Positions 1-7,922 of a stretch of DNA of 36,937 nucleotides are shown piece by piece. The stretch comes from Ruminococcus sp. GTDB lineage: Bacteria > Bacillota > Clostridia > Oscillospirales > Ruminococcaceae. The position numbers and the translations under genes are program-made. The notes beneath the pieces are model-generated. The model saw nothing but the letters and a program-made list of their open reading frames with translations, had not been told where the DNA came from and searched no databases. The DNA is taken from positions 1-36,937 of the forward strand of contig JALCDN010000010.1 of assembly GCA_022641595.1 (NCBI GenBank), given 5' to 3'. Position 1 is the stretch's first letter; every line of letters starts with the position of its first letter.

Positions 1-156
1 TCTACTTCAACAACAAGTGGAACAGGTTCAAGTACAACTTCTACTTCAACAACAAGTGGAACAGGTTCAAGCACAACTTCTACTTCAACAACAAGTGGAA
101 CAGGTTCAAGCACAACTTCTACTTCAACAACAAGTGGAACAGGTACAACTTCAAGC
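1..156 (+). repeat. 39-bp in-frame tandem repeat encoding Ser/Thr/Gly-rich linker (unit S-T-S-T-T-S-G-T-G-S-S-T-T)
   Basis: tctacttcaacaacaagtggaacaggttcaag(t/c)acaact repeated at 1, 40, 79 and 118 (last copy diverges). The array probably continues left of the window. Confidence 0.9.
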
Positions 157-939
157 TCAACATCGACATCAACATCAACTTCGACTTCGACATCAACTTC
201 AACATCTACTGAGGTTGTAACTGCTAAGTTCGCTGATTGCTGGGTTGAAAATCCTGACACAAACCTTGCAACAGTTCCTGGTTTCTACTTCTCACATGAT
301 ACAGGAAGCTTCAATATCGCACAGATTACAAAGCTCGTTGTATCCGTTCAGCTCACAGATGGTTCTACAGTTCCAAATGTAAACCTTCTTGATCCAGCAG
401 ACGTTCAGGCTAAGTGCCACGGCGCCGTAGTTGTTTCATTTGGTGAAGCAACTCCTGCAAATACATTCAGTGCTGACAAGGGCAACAAGTACGAAGTTCA
501 GATTTATGTAAATGGTACACCTCTTACAACTTCTGAAACACTTAAAGATGCTAACGGAAATCCTCTTAAAAATCCAACAACAGGTTACGATGTTTATGCA
601 CCTGCTAATATAACTGCTTATATTGGCGTTAAGGGCGATGCAACTCTCAACAATGTTGTTGATTCAAGCGATGCTTCAGCTGTTATAACATACTATTCAC
701 AGATTGCAAATGGAGCAGTAGCTCCAGCATTGTATCAGAGTACGGACGCTAATCTTGATCAGCTCGCAGCATTCCTTGCAGATGTAACAGTAGATGAAAC
801 TTCTGTTGACAACTGGAAGACAGTTAAGGCTGCCAGAGAGATAAGTTCAATTGATGCATCACTAATCGTTTCGTATTATTCATTCATTAGCAACTTGGGA
901 TTAACTCCGGCAGAAGCTTGGGTTAAAGCATCTAAATAA
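1..939 (+). CDS. X-module/dockerin (XDoc) protein, CttA/ScaB-like, 5' partial (runs off left edge)
   Basis: Frame 1 is open from base 1 to the TAA at 937-939; the ORF track only shows the 730-939 tail. Thr/Ser linker, then ...VPGFYFSHDTGSFNIAQITKLVVSV...FGEATPANTFSADKGNKYEVQIYVN...AYIGVKGDATLNNVVDSSDASAVITYYS...AAREISSIDASLIVSYYSF, which closely resembles the R. flavefaciens CttA XDoc as I recall it. Confidence 0.85.
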   Translation, partial: STSTTSGTGSSTTSTSTTSGTGSSTTSTSTTSGTGSSTTSTSTTSGTGTTSSSTSTSTSTSTSTSTSTSTEVVTAKFADCWVENPDTNLATVPGFYFSHDTGSFNIAQITKLVVSVQLTDGSTVPNVNLLDPADVQAKCHGAVVVSFGEATPANTFSADKGNKYEVQIYVNGTPLTTSETLKDANGNPLKNPTTGYDVYAPANITAYIGVKGDATLNNVVDSSDASAVITYYSQIANGAVAPALYQSTDANLDQLAAFLADVTVDETSVDNWKTVKAAREISSIDASLIVSYYSFISNLGLTPAEAWVKASK

Positions 940-961
940 ATCCTCATTTGAATGTTGTTAA

Positions 962-986
962 AGCTGCTGTAGAAACTGCAGCAGCT
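962..986 (+). promoter_or_regulatory. intercistronic stem-loop between XDoc and cohesin genes
   Basis: AGCTGCTG (962-969) / CAGCAGCT (979-986), 8-bp perfect stem, not followed by a T-tract. Confidence 0.55.
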
Positions 987-1031
987 CAAACATATAAAAA
1001 TTACTTATTATTCTGAAAGGAAACTAAAACA

Positions 1032-2042
1032 ATGAAAAAAAATGTTTTAAAGAAGACTGTTGCAGCGCTCGCTCTCTCAGCTTGTTGCGCATCAGTTATG
1101 ACAGCTGCATTGTCAGCAAGTGCAGTTGAAGCTGCTCCTGTTCTTTCACTTTCACAGATCTCTAAGAAGTTCTCTGAGATTGATACCAATGGCGATGGCG
1201 TTCTTAGTGAATCAGAAAGAACATTCGACATCTCTATGGACGTTTCAGGTGCACAGAGACTTTGGTCTGCAATGGGTATTCATGTAGTTCTTGATGACGG
1301 TCTTACTCTTGTTAAGGATGATGTAGGAGATCCTCAGACTACATGGGGTGGTGCTGTAAAGGGCAACGCAATCAATTCTGCTATGTACAATGATTCTACA
1401 AAGAATCTCTTCATCGCATCTGCTGGTAAAATGCTTGCAACTAAATTTGATGATGGTACAACTCAGTGGTCAGGTCAAGATGGCACAATCGTAACTTTCA
1501 CAGTTACAATTCCTGAGTCTGCTAAGCCTGGCGACAAGTGGAATCTTACATACAAGTATGGTGTAACTCCTTCGACAGTTGCTGGTGGTAAGGATACAAG
1601 AGACCTCTTTACAACAACTGCAGGTCAGGCTGCTGCTGACGCTGCTGGCAAGGATATCGATGATATTACTAACTATGCAATAAATAACTGGTCAAACGGT
1701 TATATCGAAATTCTTGATGACGTAACAACATCTACATCAACATCTACATCTACATCAACTTCAACATCAACTTCAACATCAACTTCAACATCAACTTCAA
1801 CATCTACATCTACATCTACATCATCAACATCAGGTACAACAGCTAAGGGTACAACAGGTACAACAGCTAAGGGTACAACAGGTACAACAGCTAAGACAAC
1901 AGCTAAGACAACAGCTAAGGCTGTAACAACAACTAAGGCTGGCAATTCACCTAAGACAGGTGTTGCAGGTGTTGCAGTTGCTGCTGCAGGTCTTGTAACA
2001 GCTGCTGGTGCTGCATTTGTTCTCAGAAAGAAAGAAGACTAA
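1032..2042 (+). CDS. scaE: ScaE-like single-cohesin, cell-wall-anchored protein
   Basis: Signal peptide, EF-hand-like DTNGDGVLSESE, cohesin-like domain (FDISMDVSGAQRLWSAMGIHVVLDDG...), Thr/Ser linker, C-terminal NSPKTG + hydrophobic stretch + RKKED (sortase-type signal). Directly downstream of an XDoc gene, as in R. flavefaciens cttA-scaE. Confidence 0.75.
   Translation: MKKNVLKKTVAALALSACCASVMTAALSASAVEAAPVLSLSQISKKFSEIDTNGDGVLSESERTFDISMDVSGAQRLWSAMGIHVVLDDGLTLVKDDVGDPQTTWGGAVKGNAINSAMYNDSTKNLFIASAGKMLATKFDDGTTQWSGQDGTIVTFTVTIPESAKPGDKWNLTYKYGVTPSTVAGGKDTRDLFTTTAGQAAADAAGKDIDDITNYAINNWSNGYIEILDDVTTSTSTSTSTSTSTSTSTSTSTSTSTSTSTSTSSTSGTTAKGTTGTTAKGTTGTTAKTTAKTTAKAVTTTKAGNSPKTGVAGVAVAAAGLVTAAGAAFVLRKKED
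1728..1935 (+). repeat. low-complexity in-frame repeats: (TS)n hexamer tract then GTTAK/TTAK 15-mer-type units
   Basis: acatctacatcaacttcaacatcaac... followed by ggtacaacagctaag repeats. Confidence 0.85.
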
Positions 2043-2061
2043 TTAAGTTAGGATTCTATAA

Positions 2062-2095
2062 ATAAGAGACTGCATTAAGCAGTCTCTTATTTTTT
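2062..2095 (+). terminator. rho-independent terminator after cohesin gene
   Basis: ATAAGAGACTGC-ATTAA-GCAGTCTCTTAT followed by TTTTTG. Confidence 0.9.
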
Positions 2096-2102
2096 GTCTT
2101 AT

Positions 2103-2135
2103 ATAATAAAAATGACGGCTTACGCCGCCATTTTG
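2103..2135 (-). terminator. putative terminator of flotillin operon
   Basis: Minus strand: ATGGCGGC-GTAA-GCCGTCAT followed by TTTTATTAT. Confidence 0.6.
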
Positions 2136-2141
2136 ATATAT

Positions 2142-3671
2142 TCAGTTAATAATTTCGTTATCAGTGTCGGGCTTTGTGTCAGTATGTTTATTCTTGAAAT
2201 AATCCATAATATTGTAGCCAGTTATAGCCTCAACAGTTTCAGGAAGCTGACCGATTATGTCGGTAATATAACCTGTTACCTTAGAAGCACCTGATTTGCC
2301 GTTTCCGTCACTTCCGTTGTCTACAATAACGATTTTCTCGGTTTTAGCAAGCGGAGCAGCGACAGCCTGAGCGATTTCCGGCATTTTGTCTACAATCATC
2401 TGAGCCATAGCAGCGTCATTGTAAAGCTTGAATGCCTCTGCTTTTTGTTTCATAACATCGGCTTCAGCCTGACCCTTTGCACGGACGATTTCGATTTCAG
2501 CTGTACCCTTTGCACGGATGATTTCTGCTTCAGCATTACCTTGGATTCTAACAGCCTCTGCTTTAGCCTTAGCTTCGAGTTCGATAGCAGTTGAAGCAGC
2601 TTCAGCCTGAGCGATTTCACGGTATTTTTGAGCGTCGGACTCTTTTTCGTTCTGATACTTATCGGCTTCGGCTTGTTTTTTGATTTTAGCATCGAGTTCT
2701 TTTTCGGCTTTAAGGACTTCATTTTCAGCAAGTTCAATTTCCTTTTGTTTTCTAAGAATCTCGATACGCATCTGTTCGTCAACGAGTTCCTTTTCACGTT
2801 GTTTTTCGAGGATTTTAGCTTGCATAGCAGTTTCAATGACTTGTTTCTGAGTAATATTTTCCTGAATTTTATAAGCGAGGTCAGCGTTAGCCTTAGCGGA
2901 TTCGCTTTGCTTTTTAAATTCCTGAATTTTTAGTTCCTTGTCCTTGTTACTTTCCTCAATCTGAGTTGTAGAGAGAATTTTAGCAGCCTCTCCGAGTCTG
3001 GTAGCTTCAGCGGTTTTTATGTCGCTTTCCATCTGAGCTTCAGCTTTGGCGATATTTGCTTCTTTTTTGACCTGAGCGATTTTCTCTGCACCAAGGGCTT
3101 CAAGGTAGCCGTTTTTGTCACTGATATCCCGAATGGTGAAAACTTTCATTTCGAGACCCATTTGAGCGAGGTCAATAGCAGCGACTTCCTGAACCTTAGA
3201 AGCAAATTTTTCACGGTCACGGTAGATTTCCTCTACTGTCAGCTTAGAGACGATTTCACGAAGTTTACCGTCGAGAACGTCAGAGCTTGTGTCCTTGATG
3301 TTGGTAATAGTCTGTTGTTGGTTGCCGGTGTTGAATTGTTCGAGAGCGGCGAGAATGCAGTCCATATTATTTTTGACCTTAATGACAGCGACACCGCTTG
3401 CGGATATGCCGACGCCGAGCATAGAAAGAGCGTCTTTGACCTGAAGTTCAACCTTGATGTTTTCCAGGGAAATGTAGTCTGCACGTTCGAGCAGAGGGAC
3501 GACGAAACCGCCGCCGCCGGAAATGACACGTTTACGCAGACCTGTGATAACCATAGCTTTGTCCTGAGGGACTTTTTTCCACATAGTAAGGAAGCTAATG
3601 ATAACAAGAGCAACTACTCCTATTATAATAGCAATGGTTTTCACTACATCGTTTTCAAAAATGGTATTCAT
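2142..3671 (-). CDS. flotillin-like SPFH/band-7 protein (YqiK-like)
   Basis: N-terminal TM, SPFH domain (GGGGFVVPLLERADYISLENIKVELQVKDALS), long EA/KA-rich coiled coil. Likely start MNTIFEN rather than the longer ORF start at 3698. Confidence 0.85.
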   Translation of the reverse strand: MNTIFENDVVKTIAIIIGVVALVIISFLTMWKKVPQDKAMVITGLRKRVISGGGGFVVPLLERADYISLENIKVELQVKDALSMLGVGISASGVAVIKVKNNMDCILAALEQFNTGNQQQTITNIKDTSSDVLDGKLREIVSKLTVEEIYRDREKFASKVQEVAAIDLAQMGLEMKVFTIRDISDKNGYLEALGAEKIAQVKKEANIAKAEAQMESDIKTAEATRLGEAAKILSTTQIEESNKDKELKIQEFKKQSESAKANADLAYKIQENITQKQVIETAMQAKILEKQREKELVDEQMRIEILRKQKEIELAENEVLKAEKELDAKIKKQAEADKYQNEKESDAQKYREIAQAEAASTAIELEAKAKAEAVRIQGNAEAEIIRAKGTAEIEIVRAKGQAEADVMKQKAEAFKLYNDAAMAQMIVDKMPEIAQAVAAPLAKTEKIVIVDNGSDGNGKSGASKVTGYITDIIGQLPETVEAITGYNIMDYFKNKHTDTKPDTDNEIIN

Positions 3672-3862
3672 TATCAACCTCCTGATATATGAACGCAAAT
3701 CAGAAGCGACAATATTTTCAGATACGCAACAAAGAGAAGAGTAAGTGCGTGGTACATTAATCTCAGGCAGTAAGCGTTGTCTGAAAAGTACAGCGGCACA
3801 GAAAATTTGGCAGGTGCAAAATTCAGTGCAGGAGCAGAGCTTAATAAGTCACGTTCAGAAAT

Positions 3863-4399
3863 TTATATAAGTCTTTCGACAATATATACGCCGTTGATGG
3901 TTTCGAGAATAACAACGGAAGCGCCAGACTCAATTGGCTTGCCGTCGAAGCTTTTTGCAGGGTTGGAAACGGTGTTGCCTTCGAGTGAAAAATAGATGCT
4001 GCCGAAGCCGTTTTCCTCGATAGAGTCGCCAACAAATGCGTTGAGACCAACTGTATCGGAAGCAGCCGGAGTACATTTTTCAGAAATTTTCCTAAGAGGT
4101 TTAAGGATAAATTTCCATATAATAAAGTTTACAGCGACAGCGGAAGTGAGAGCGATAAGTAAAACGAGAAAAAGTATTATGTGACCGTAAAGCACAAGAC
4201 CTATGCCGCCGAAAACTGTAAGAAACAGGAAGAATAGAGAAGGTGACAGCGGTAGAAAATAGCAAAGGTCAAAATGCAGGTCGAGGTGGAAATCGAAGTG
4301 GATTCCGAGGTCAACAATGCCGAAAACAGCACCGAGAACAGCGTTTAGCAGGATAAGTGAAAGACCTGCACCGAAGCAAATTTGAAAAAAAGTTTCCAT
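3863..4399 (-). CDS. NfeD/YqiJ-like membrane protein with C-terminal OB-fold-like region
   Basis: Several TM segments then VGLNAFVGDSIEENGFGSIYFSLEGN...SGASVVILETINGVYIVERL; adjacent to flotillin gene. Confidence 0.65.
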   Translation of the reverse strand: METFFQICFGAGLSLILLNAVLGAVFGIVDLGIHFDFHLDLHFDLCYFLPLSPSLFFLFLTVFGGIGLVLYGHIILFLVLLIALTSAVAVNFIIWKFILKPLRKISEKCTPAASDTVGLNAFVGDSIEENGFGSIYFSLEGNTVSNPAKSFDGKPIESGASVVILETINGVYIVERLI

Positions 4400-4411
4400 A
4401 ATAAACTCCTG

Positions 4412-5659
4412 TTAATTTTGTTGGTCGGCATTGAGAGTAAGCTTGATTTTATCGACGGATTGGTCAGAAATTTCGAGTACAATGATGCTAAAAACGCCGT
4501 AGACAGCGGATTCGCCTTTTTCGGGAATATGACCGAGAAGACCGGTTACCCAGCCGCCGACAGAAGTATATGAGCTTTCGATGAGGTCTTCGTCGAGCTG
4601 TAGCTGACTTAGCATATCGTTGATACTCAGACTGCCTGAGACTTCATATGAGTTGTCGGAAAGCTTTATAACTGAAGGAATAACTTCATCATTTTCGTCA
4701 TAGATTTCGCCGACGAGTTCTTCGATGATGTCTTCCATAGTAACGATGCCCTTAGTACCGCCGTATTGGTCCATAACGACGCATAGGTGAGTTTTGGAGC
4801 GTTGCATATCCCTGAGGGCTTCGCTGATGAGTTTTAGGTCGGATATATGAGAAACTTCCTGAATAATGTTTGTTAAGTCGGAGTCACCGTCGCTGAGCAT
4901 TTTAAAGAAAGCCTTGTTGGTTATGATGCCGATTATGTTGTCGAGGTTTTTCTCATAAACGGGGAGACGTGAGTACATTTCGTTGAGGAAAGTATTTTTG
5001 ATTTCGTCAATAGAGGAGTCCTTTTCGATTCCGACTACCTTGACTCTTGGGATAAGGATTTCGTTCACAGTAGTCTCATCAAATTCGAGAGCACTTTTAA
5101 CGAGGTCGCTTTCCTGTTGTTCGAGAACACCTTGTTCCTCAATTTCGTCGATAATATATTTAAGTTCGTCCTCAGTTACGCTTGGAGCGTTTGAAGATTT
5201 TTTGAGAAGAGAAGAAAGCTTGTTGAAAAGGAAAATGATAGGTTTCATAATGAAAATGAGAACCGAAAGTGGACCGGCAAAGAGAAGAGCGAGTTTTTCG
5301 GCATTTTCCTTGGCGTAAGATTTAGGAAGGATTTCTCCGCAGATAAGAACTATTACAGTAGTTATTGCAGTAGAAATGCCAACGCCGTTCGCACCGAAAA
5401 GGGAAGTGCATAGTACAGTAGCGATAGAAGCAGTGCTTATGTTAACAATGTTATTGCCAATGAGAACGGCAGTCAGTGCATCATCAAAAGAGTTGGCGAT
5501 TTTCAGAGCTTTGGCAGCTTTTTTGTCACCTTGAGCGGCATAATTTTTGAGCCTTATCTTGTTTACCCCCGAGAAAGCGGTTTCTGTGCTTGAAAAGAGG
5601 GCTGATAAAATGAGTAAAGTGATAATGATAATAATTCGACCTGCGTCCTGATTGTCCAT
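4412..5659 (-). CDS. CNNM/CorC-HlyC family hemolysin-like membrane protein with CBS domains
   Basis: DUF21 region (LFSSTETAFSGVNKIRLKNYAAQGDKKA...), CBS pair (ILIPRVKVVGIEKDS..., VVMDQYGGTKGIVTMEDIIEELVGEIYDE), C-terminal transporter-associated domain. Confidence 0.9.
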   Translation of the reverse strand: MDNQDAGRIIIIITLLILSALFSSTETAFSGVNKIRLKNYAAQGDKKAAKALKIANSFDDALTAVLIGNNIVNISTASIATVLCTSLFGANGVGISTAITTVIVLICGEILPKSYAKENAEKLALLFAGPLSVLIFIMKPIIFLFNKLSSLLKKSSNAPSVTEDELKYIIDEIEEQGVLEQQESDLVKSALEFDETTVNEILIPRVKVVGIEKDSSIDEIKNTFLNEMYSRLPVYEKNLDNIIGIITNKAFFKMLSDGDSDLTNIIQEVSHISDLKLISEALRDMQRSKTHLCVVMDQYGGTKGIVTMEDIIEELVGEIYDENDEVIPSVIKLSDNSYEVSGSLSINDMLSQLQLDEDLIESSYTSVGGWVTGLLGHIPEKGESAVYGVFSIIVLEISDQSVDKIKLTLNADQQN

Positions 5660-5894
5660 ATAAATCCTTTCGAAATAAAAATAAATTTGGCAAGGCAGTG
5701 TGCAAAAATAAAGGCTTATGTTTTATTTGCGTACTAAATTGCCTATACAATATTATGATAACATATTACGGTAAATTAATCAAGCATCTTCAGCAATTTT
5801 CTTAAAAAATATGCAAGCTTTTCAAAAGTAATTCTTAATGGTATAATGAAGTGAAAACAGATTATGTAAAAATAATAAAAATCTCTGGAAGTAC

Positions 5895-5923
5895 TTGCAA
5901 AATGGTGAAAATACTGTTATGAT
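5895..5923 (+). promoter_or_regulatory. sigma-70-type promoter upstream of gtrA-dus-smr
   Basis: TTGCAA (5895-5900) -17 bp- TATGAT (5918-5923). Confidence 0.6.
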
Positions 5924-5959
5924 AATAGGTGTCTATTTGTGTAGAGAGGAAATGAATTT

Positions 5960-6505
5960 ATGGATAATCTGAAAAAAATATTTGTGAAATATGAAGAAAT
6001 AATAATGTATATAATAATGGGTGTATGTACTACACTTGTATATTATATTGCAAGGTTTGGCTCAAGAATACTTATGGGAGATATTTCAAACGGTGCAATG
6101 ATAGCCACAGCAATTGCACAGGTTGTTGCAATAACATTTGCGTTTATCACCAATAAAAAGTATGTATTCAAAAGTAAGACCAACACAGTCGGAGCATTCT
6201 TTAAGGAAGCTGCAATATTTTATGCCGGACGAGGCGTAGCATTTCTGCTGGATATGCTGATAACATTTATTTTTGTCGAAACCTTTGCGGACTTCTTCAT
6301 AGAACTTCTGAATCTTGAAAAAATCAACTACAACAGCGGATTGCTCACAAATAAACTTATGTCGAAGCTTATGGGCAATCCTAAGAAAATGAATGAGTTT
6401 ATATGGTCGATGCTTTCACAGGTAATGATACTGATAATAAACTATATATTCAGCAAGCTTGTTGTTTTCAGAAAGCCAAAAGAAAAGGCTGTACAGGAAA
6501 AGTAA
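5960..6505 (+). CDS. GtrA family membrane protein
   Basis: TM-rich, GVCTTLVYYIARF...AQVVAITFAFITNKKYVFKSK...SKLVVFRKPK. Confidence 0.8.
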   Translation: MDNLKKIFVKYEEIIMYIIMGVCTTLVYYIARFGSRILMGDISNGAMIATAIAQVVAITFAFITNKKYVFKSKTNTVGAFFKEAAIFYAGRGVAFLLDMLITFIFVETFADFFIELLNLEKINYNSGLLTNKLMSKLMGNPKKMNEFIWSMLSQVMILIINYIFSKLVVFRKPKEKAVQEK

Positions 6506-6508
6506 AAT

Positions 6509-7525
6509 ATGGAATACATAAATATAGGCAATGTTAAAATTGAGAAAACAGCGGCTTTAGCACCAATGGCGGGCGTTGCAGACTGTGCCTACAGGACACT
6601 TTGCCGTGAATTCGGAGCAGCTTTTACCGTAAGTGAAATGGTTTCCTCAAAAGGACTCTGCTACAGTGACCGCAAAACTGCAGAGCTATGTACCGTAACT
6701 GCACAAGAGCGTCCTATGGGAATACAGATTTTCGGCAGTGAGCCGGAATTTATAAAACGTTCAATTGATATCGTAAGCCACTTTGAACCTGATTTCATCG
6801 ACATAAATATGGGCTGCCCTGTGCCAAAGGTAGTTAATATCGGTTGTGGCTGTGCACTTATGAAGGATATAAAGACTGCTTCGGAAGTAACAGCGGCGGC
6901 AGTCAAAGCATCATCAGTTCCTATTACAGTGAAATTCCGCAAGGGTTGGGACAATAGTAGTGTCAACGCCGTCGAATTTGCTAAGGCAATGGAGGCTGAG
7001 GGCGCAAAAGCCGTAACGGTTCACGCAAGAACCAGAGACCAATTTTACTCAGGCAAAGCAGATATCGAAATAATCGCAGAAGTGAAAAAAGCTGTGAAAA
7101 TTCCTGTAATTGGCAACGGTGATGTCACAGACATTAAGTCATGCCTTGATATGTACAATAAAACAGGCTGTGACCTTGTTATGCTCGGAAGAGGTTCATA
7201 TGGCAATCCATTTGTTTTTCGTGAAATTTCATCGCATTTTAAGGGCGAAAAGTACACTGCACCGTCTCTTGAGGAAAAAATGGACATTATGCTCAGACAT
7301 ATAAGAATGATTATCGCAGGCAGTCAGAAATCAGAATTGCTTGCAATGCACGAAGCAAGAAAACACGCAGCATGGTATATGAACGGAATGTATGCGAGTG
7401 CTAAATTCAGAGCTGAATGTTACAGACTTGAGTCGTATGCACAGGCAGAGGAGCTTGCTAAAAAATTTATTACTGTACAATATGAAAGAGAGTTGACCGA
7501 AAATGGGCAGCACAATCAGCATTGA
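6509..7525 (+). CDS. dusB: tRNA-dihydrouridine synthase (Dus family)
   Basis: APMAGVADCAYRTLCREFGA, DINMGCPVPKV, GCALMKD, TVHARTRDQFYSGKAD, GNGDV, MLGRGSYGNPF. Confidence 0.93.
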   Translation: MEYINIGNVKIEKTAALAPMAGVADCAYRTLCREFGAAFTVSEMVSSKGLCYSDRKTAELCTVTAQERPMGIQIFGSEPEFIKRSIDIVSHFEPDFIDINMGCPVPKVVNIGCGCALMKDIKTASEVTAAAVKASSVPITVKFRKGWDNSSVNAVEFAKAMEAEGAKAVTVHARTRDQFYSGKADIEIIAEVKKAVKIPVIGNGDVTDIKSCLDMYNKTGCDLVMLGRGSYGNPFVFREISSHFKGEKYTAPSLEEKMDIMLRHIRMIIAGSQKSELLAMHEARKHAAWYMNGMYASAKFRAECYRLESYAQAEELAKKFITVQYERELTENGQHNQH

Positions 7526-7745
7526 CCTGCACGGAATGACGGTATCCGAAGCAAAATCAGAACTATTAAAATGTCTGAAAAGTTGTCCACCAAGCGTAAG
7601 CGAACTTGAAGTAATTCACGGCTGTCATCGTGGACAGGAGATTCTTAAAATGGTGAGAAACTTTTCACACCCCCGTGTTCAGCGTAAAATTCTTGGACTG
7701 AACAACGGTGCAACAATTTTTGTGCTAAAGGGTACCCTAAAATGA
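7503..7745 (+). CDS. Smr domain protein
   Basis: IDLHGMTVSEAKSEL and ELEVIHGCHRGQEIL; overlaps dus end by 23 nt. Confidence 0.8.
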   Translation: MGSTISIDLHGMTVSEAKSELLKCLKSCPPSVSELEVIHGCHRGQEILKMVRNFSHPRVQRKILGLNNGATIFVLKGTLK

Positions 7746-7748
7746 ATT

Positions 7749-7804
7749 AACGGAGTATCATAAGTCCGTCAGATCCGGCGGATTTGCGAAACTCCGTTTT
7801 TTTT
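7749..7804 (+). terminator. rho-independent terminator after smr
   Basis: AACGGAGT ... ACTCCGTT outer stem plus inner TCCG/CGGA, then TTTTTT. Confidence 0.85.
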
Positions 7805-7823
7805 GGGAAATTTCAAAAAGCGA

Positions 7824-7852
7824 TTGACATAAGATGAAAAATATGATACAAT
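7824..7852 (+). promoter_or_regulatory. promoter of znu-like operon
   Basis: TTGACA (7824-7829) -17 bp- TACAAT (7847-7852). Confidence 0.75.
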
Positions 7853-7854
7853 AT

Positions 7855-7873
7855 GATAAAGATTTTCATTTTC
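7855..7873 (+). promoter_or_regulatory. Fur/Zur-family-like operator
   Basis: GATAAAGATTTTCATTTTC matches the classic 19-bp Fur box GATAATGATAATCATTATC at 15/19 positions and overlaps the expected transcription start. Confidence 0.5.
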
Positions 7874-7922
7874 ATTTTGCACGGAGCCTTTCTGACTCCA
7901 TAATCAATCGGAGGAATTTACT

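Noticed and set aside
1-160. Regular 39-bp repeats resembling an array
   Set aside because: In-frame coding linker with no unique spacers; not CRISPR.
17-220. ORF of Gln/Val/Leu repeats (MEQVQVQLLLQQQ...)
   Set aside because: Out-of-frame reading of the Ser/Thr linker repeat; frame 1 continues into the X-module/dockerin.
1700-1945. Minus-strand Val/Asp repeat ORF
   Set aside because: Antisense shadow of the (TS)n linker.
2628-3692. Plus-strand ORFs opposite the flotillin gene
   Set aside because: Low-complexity antisense shadows of the coiled-coil coding sequence.
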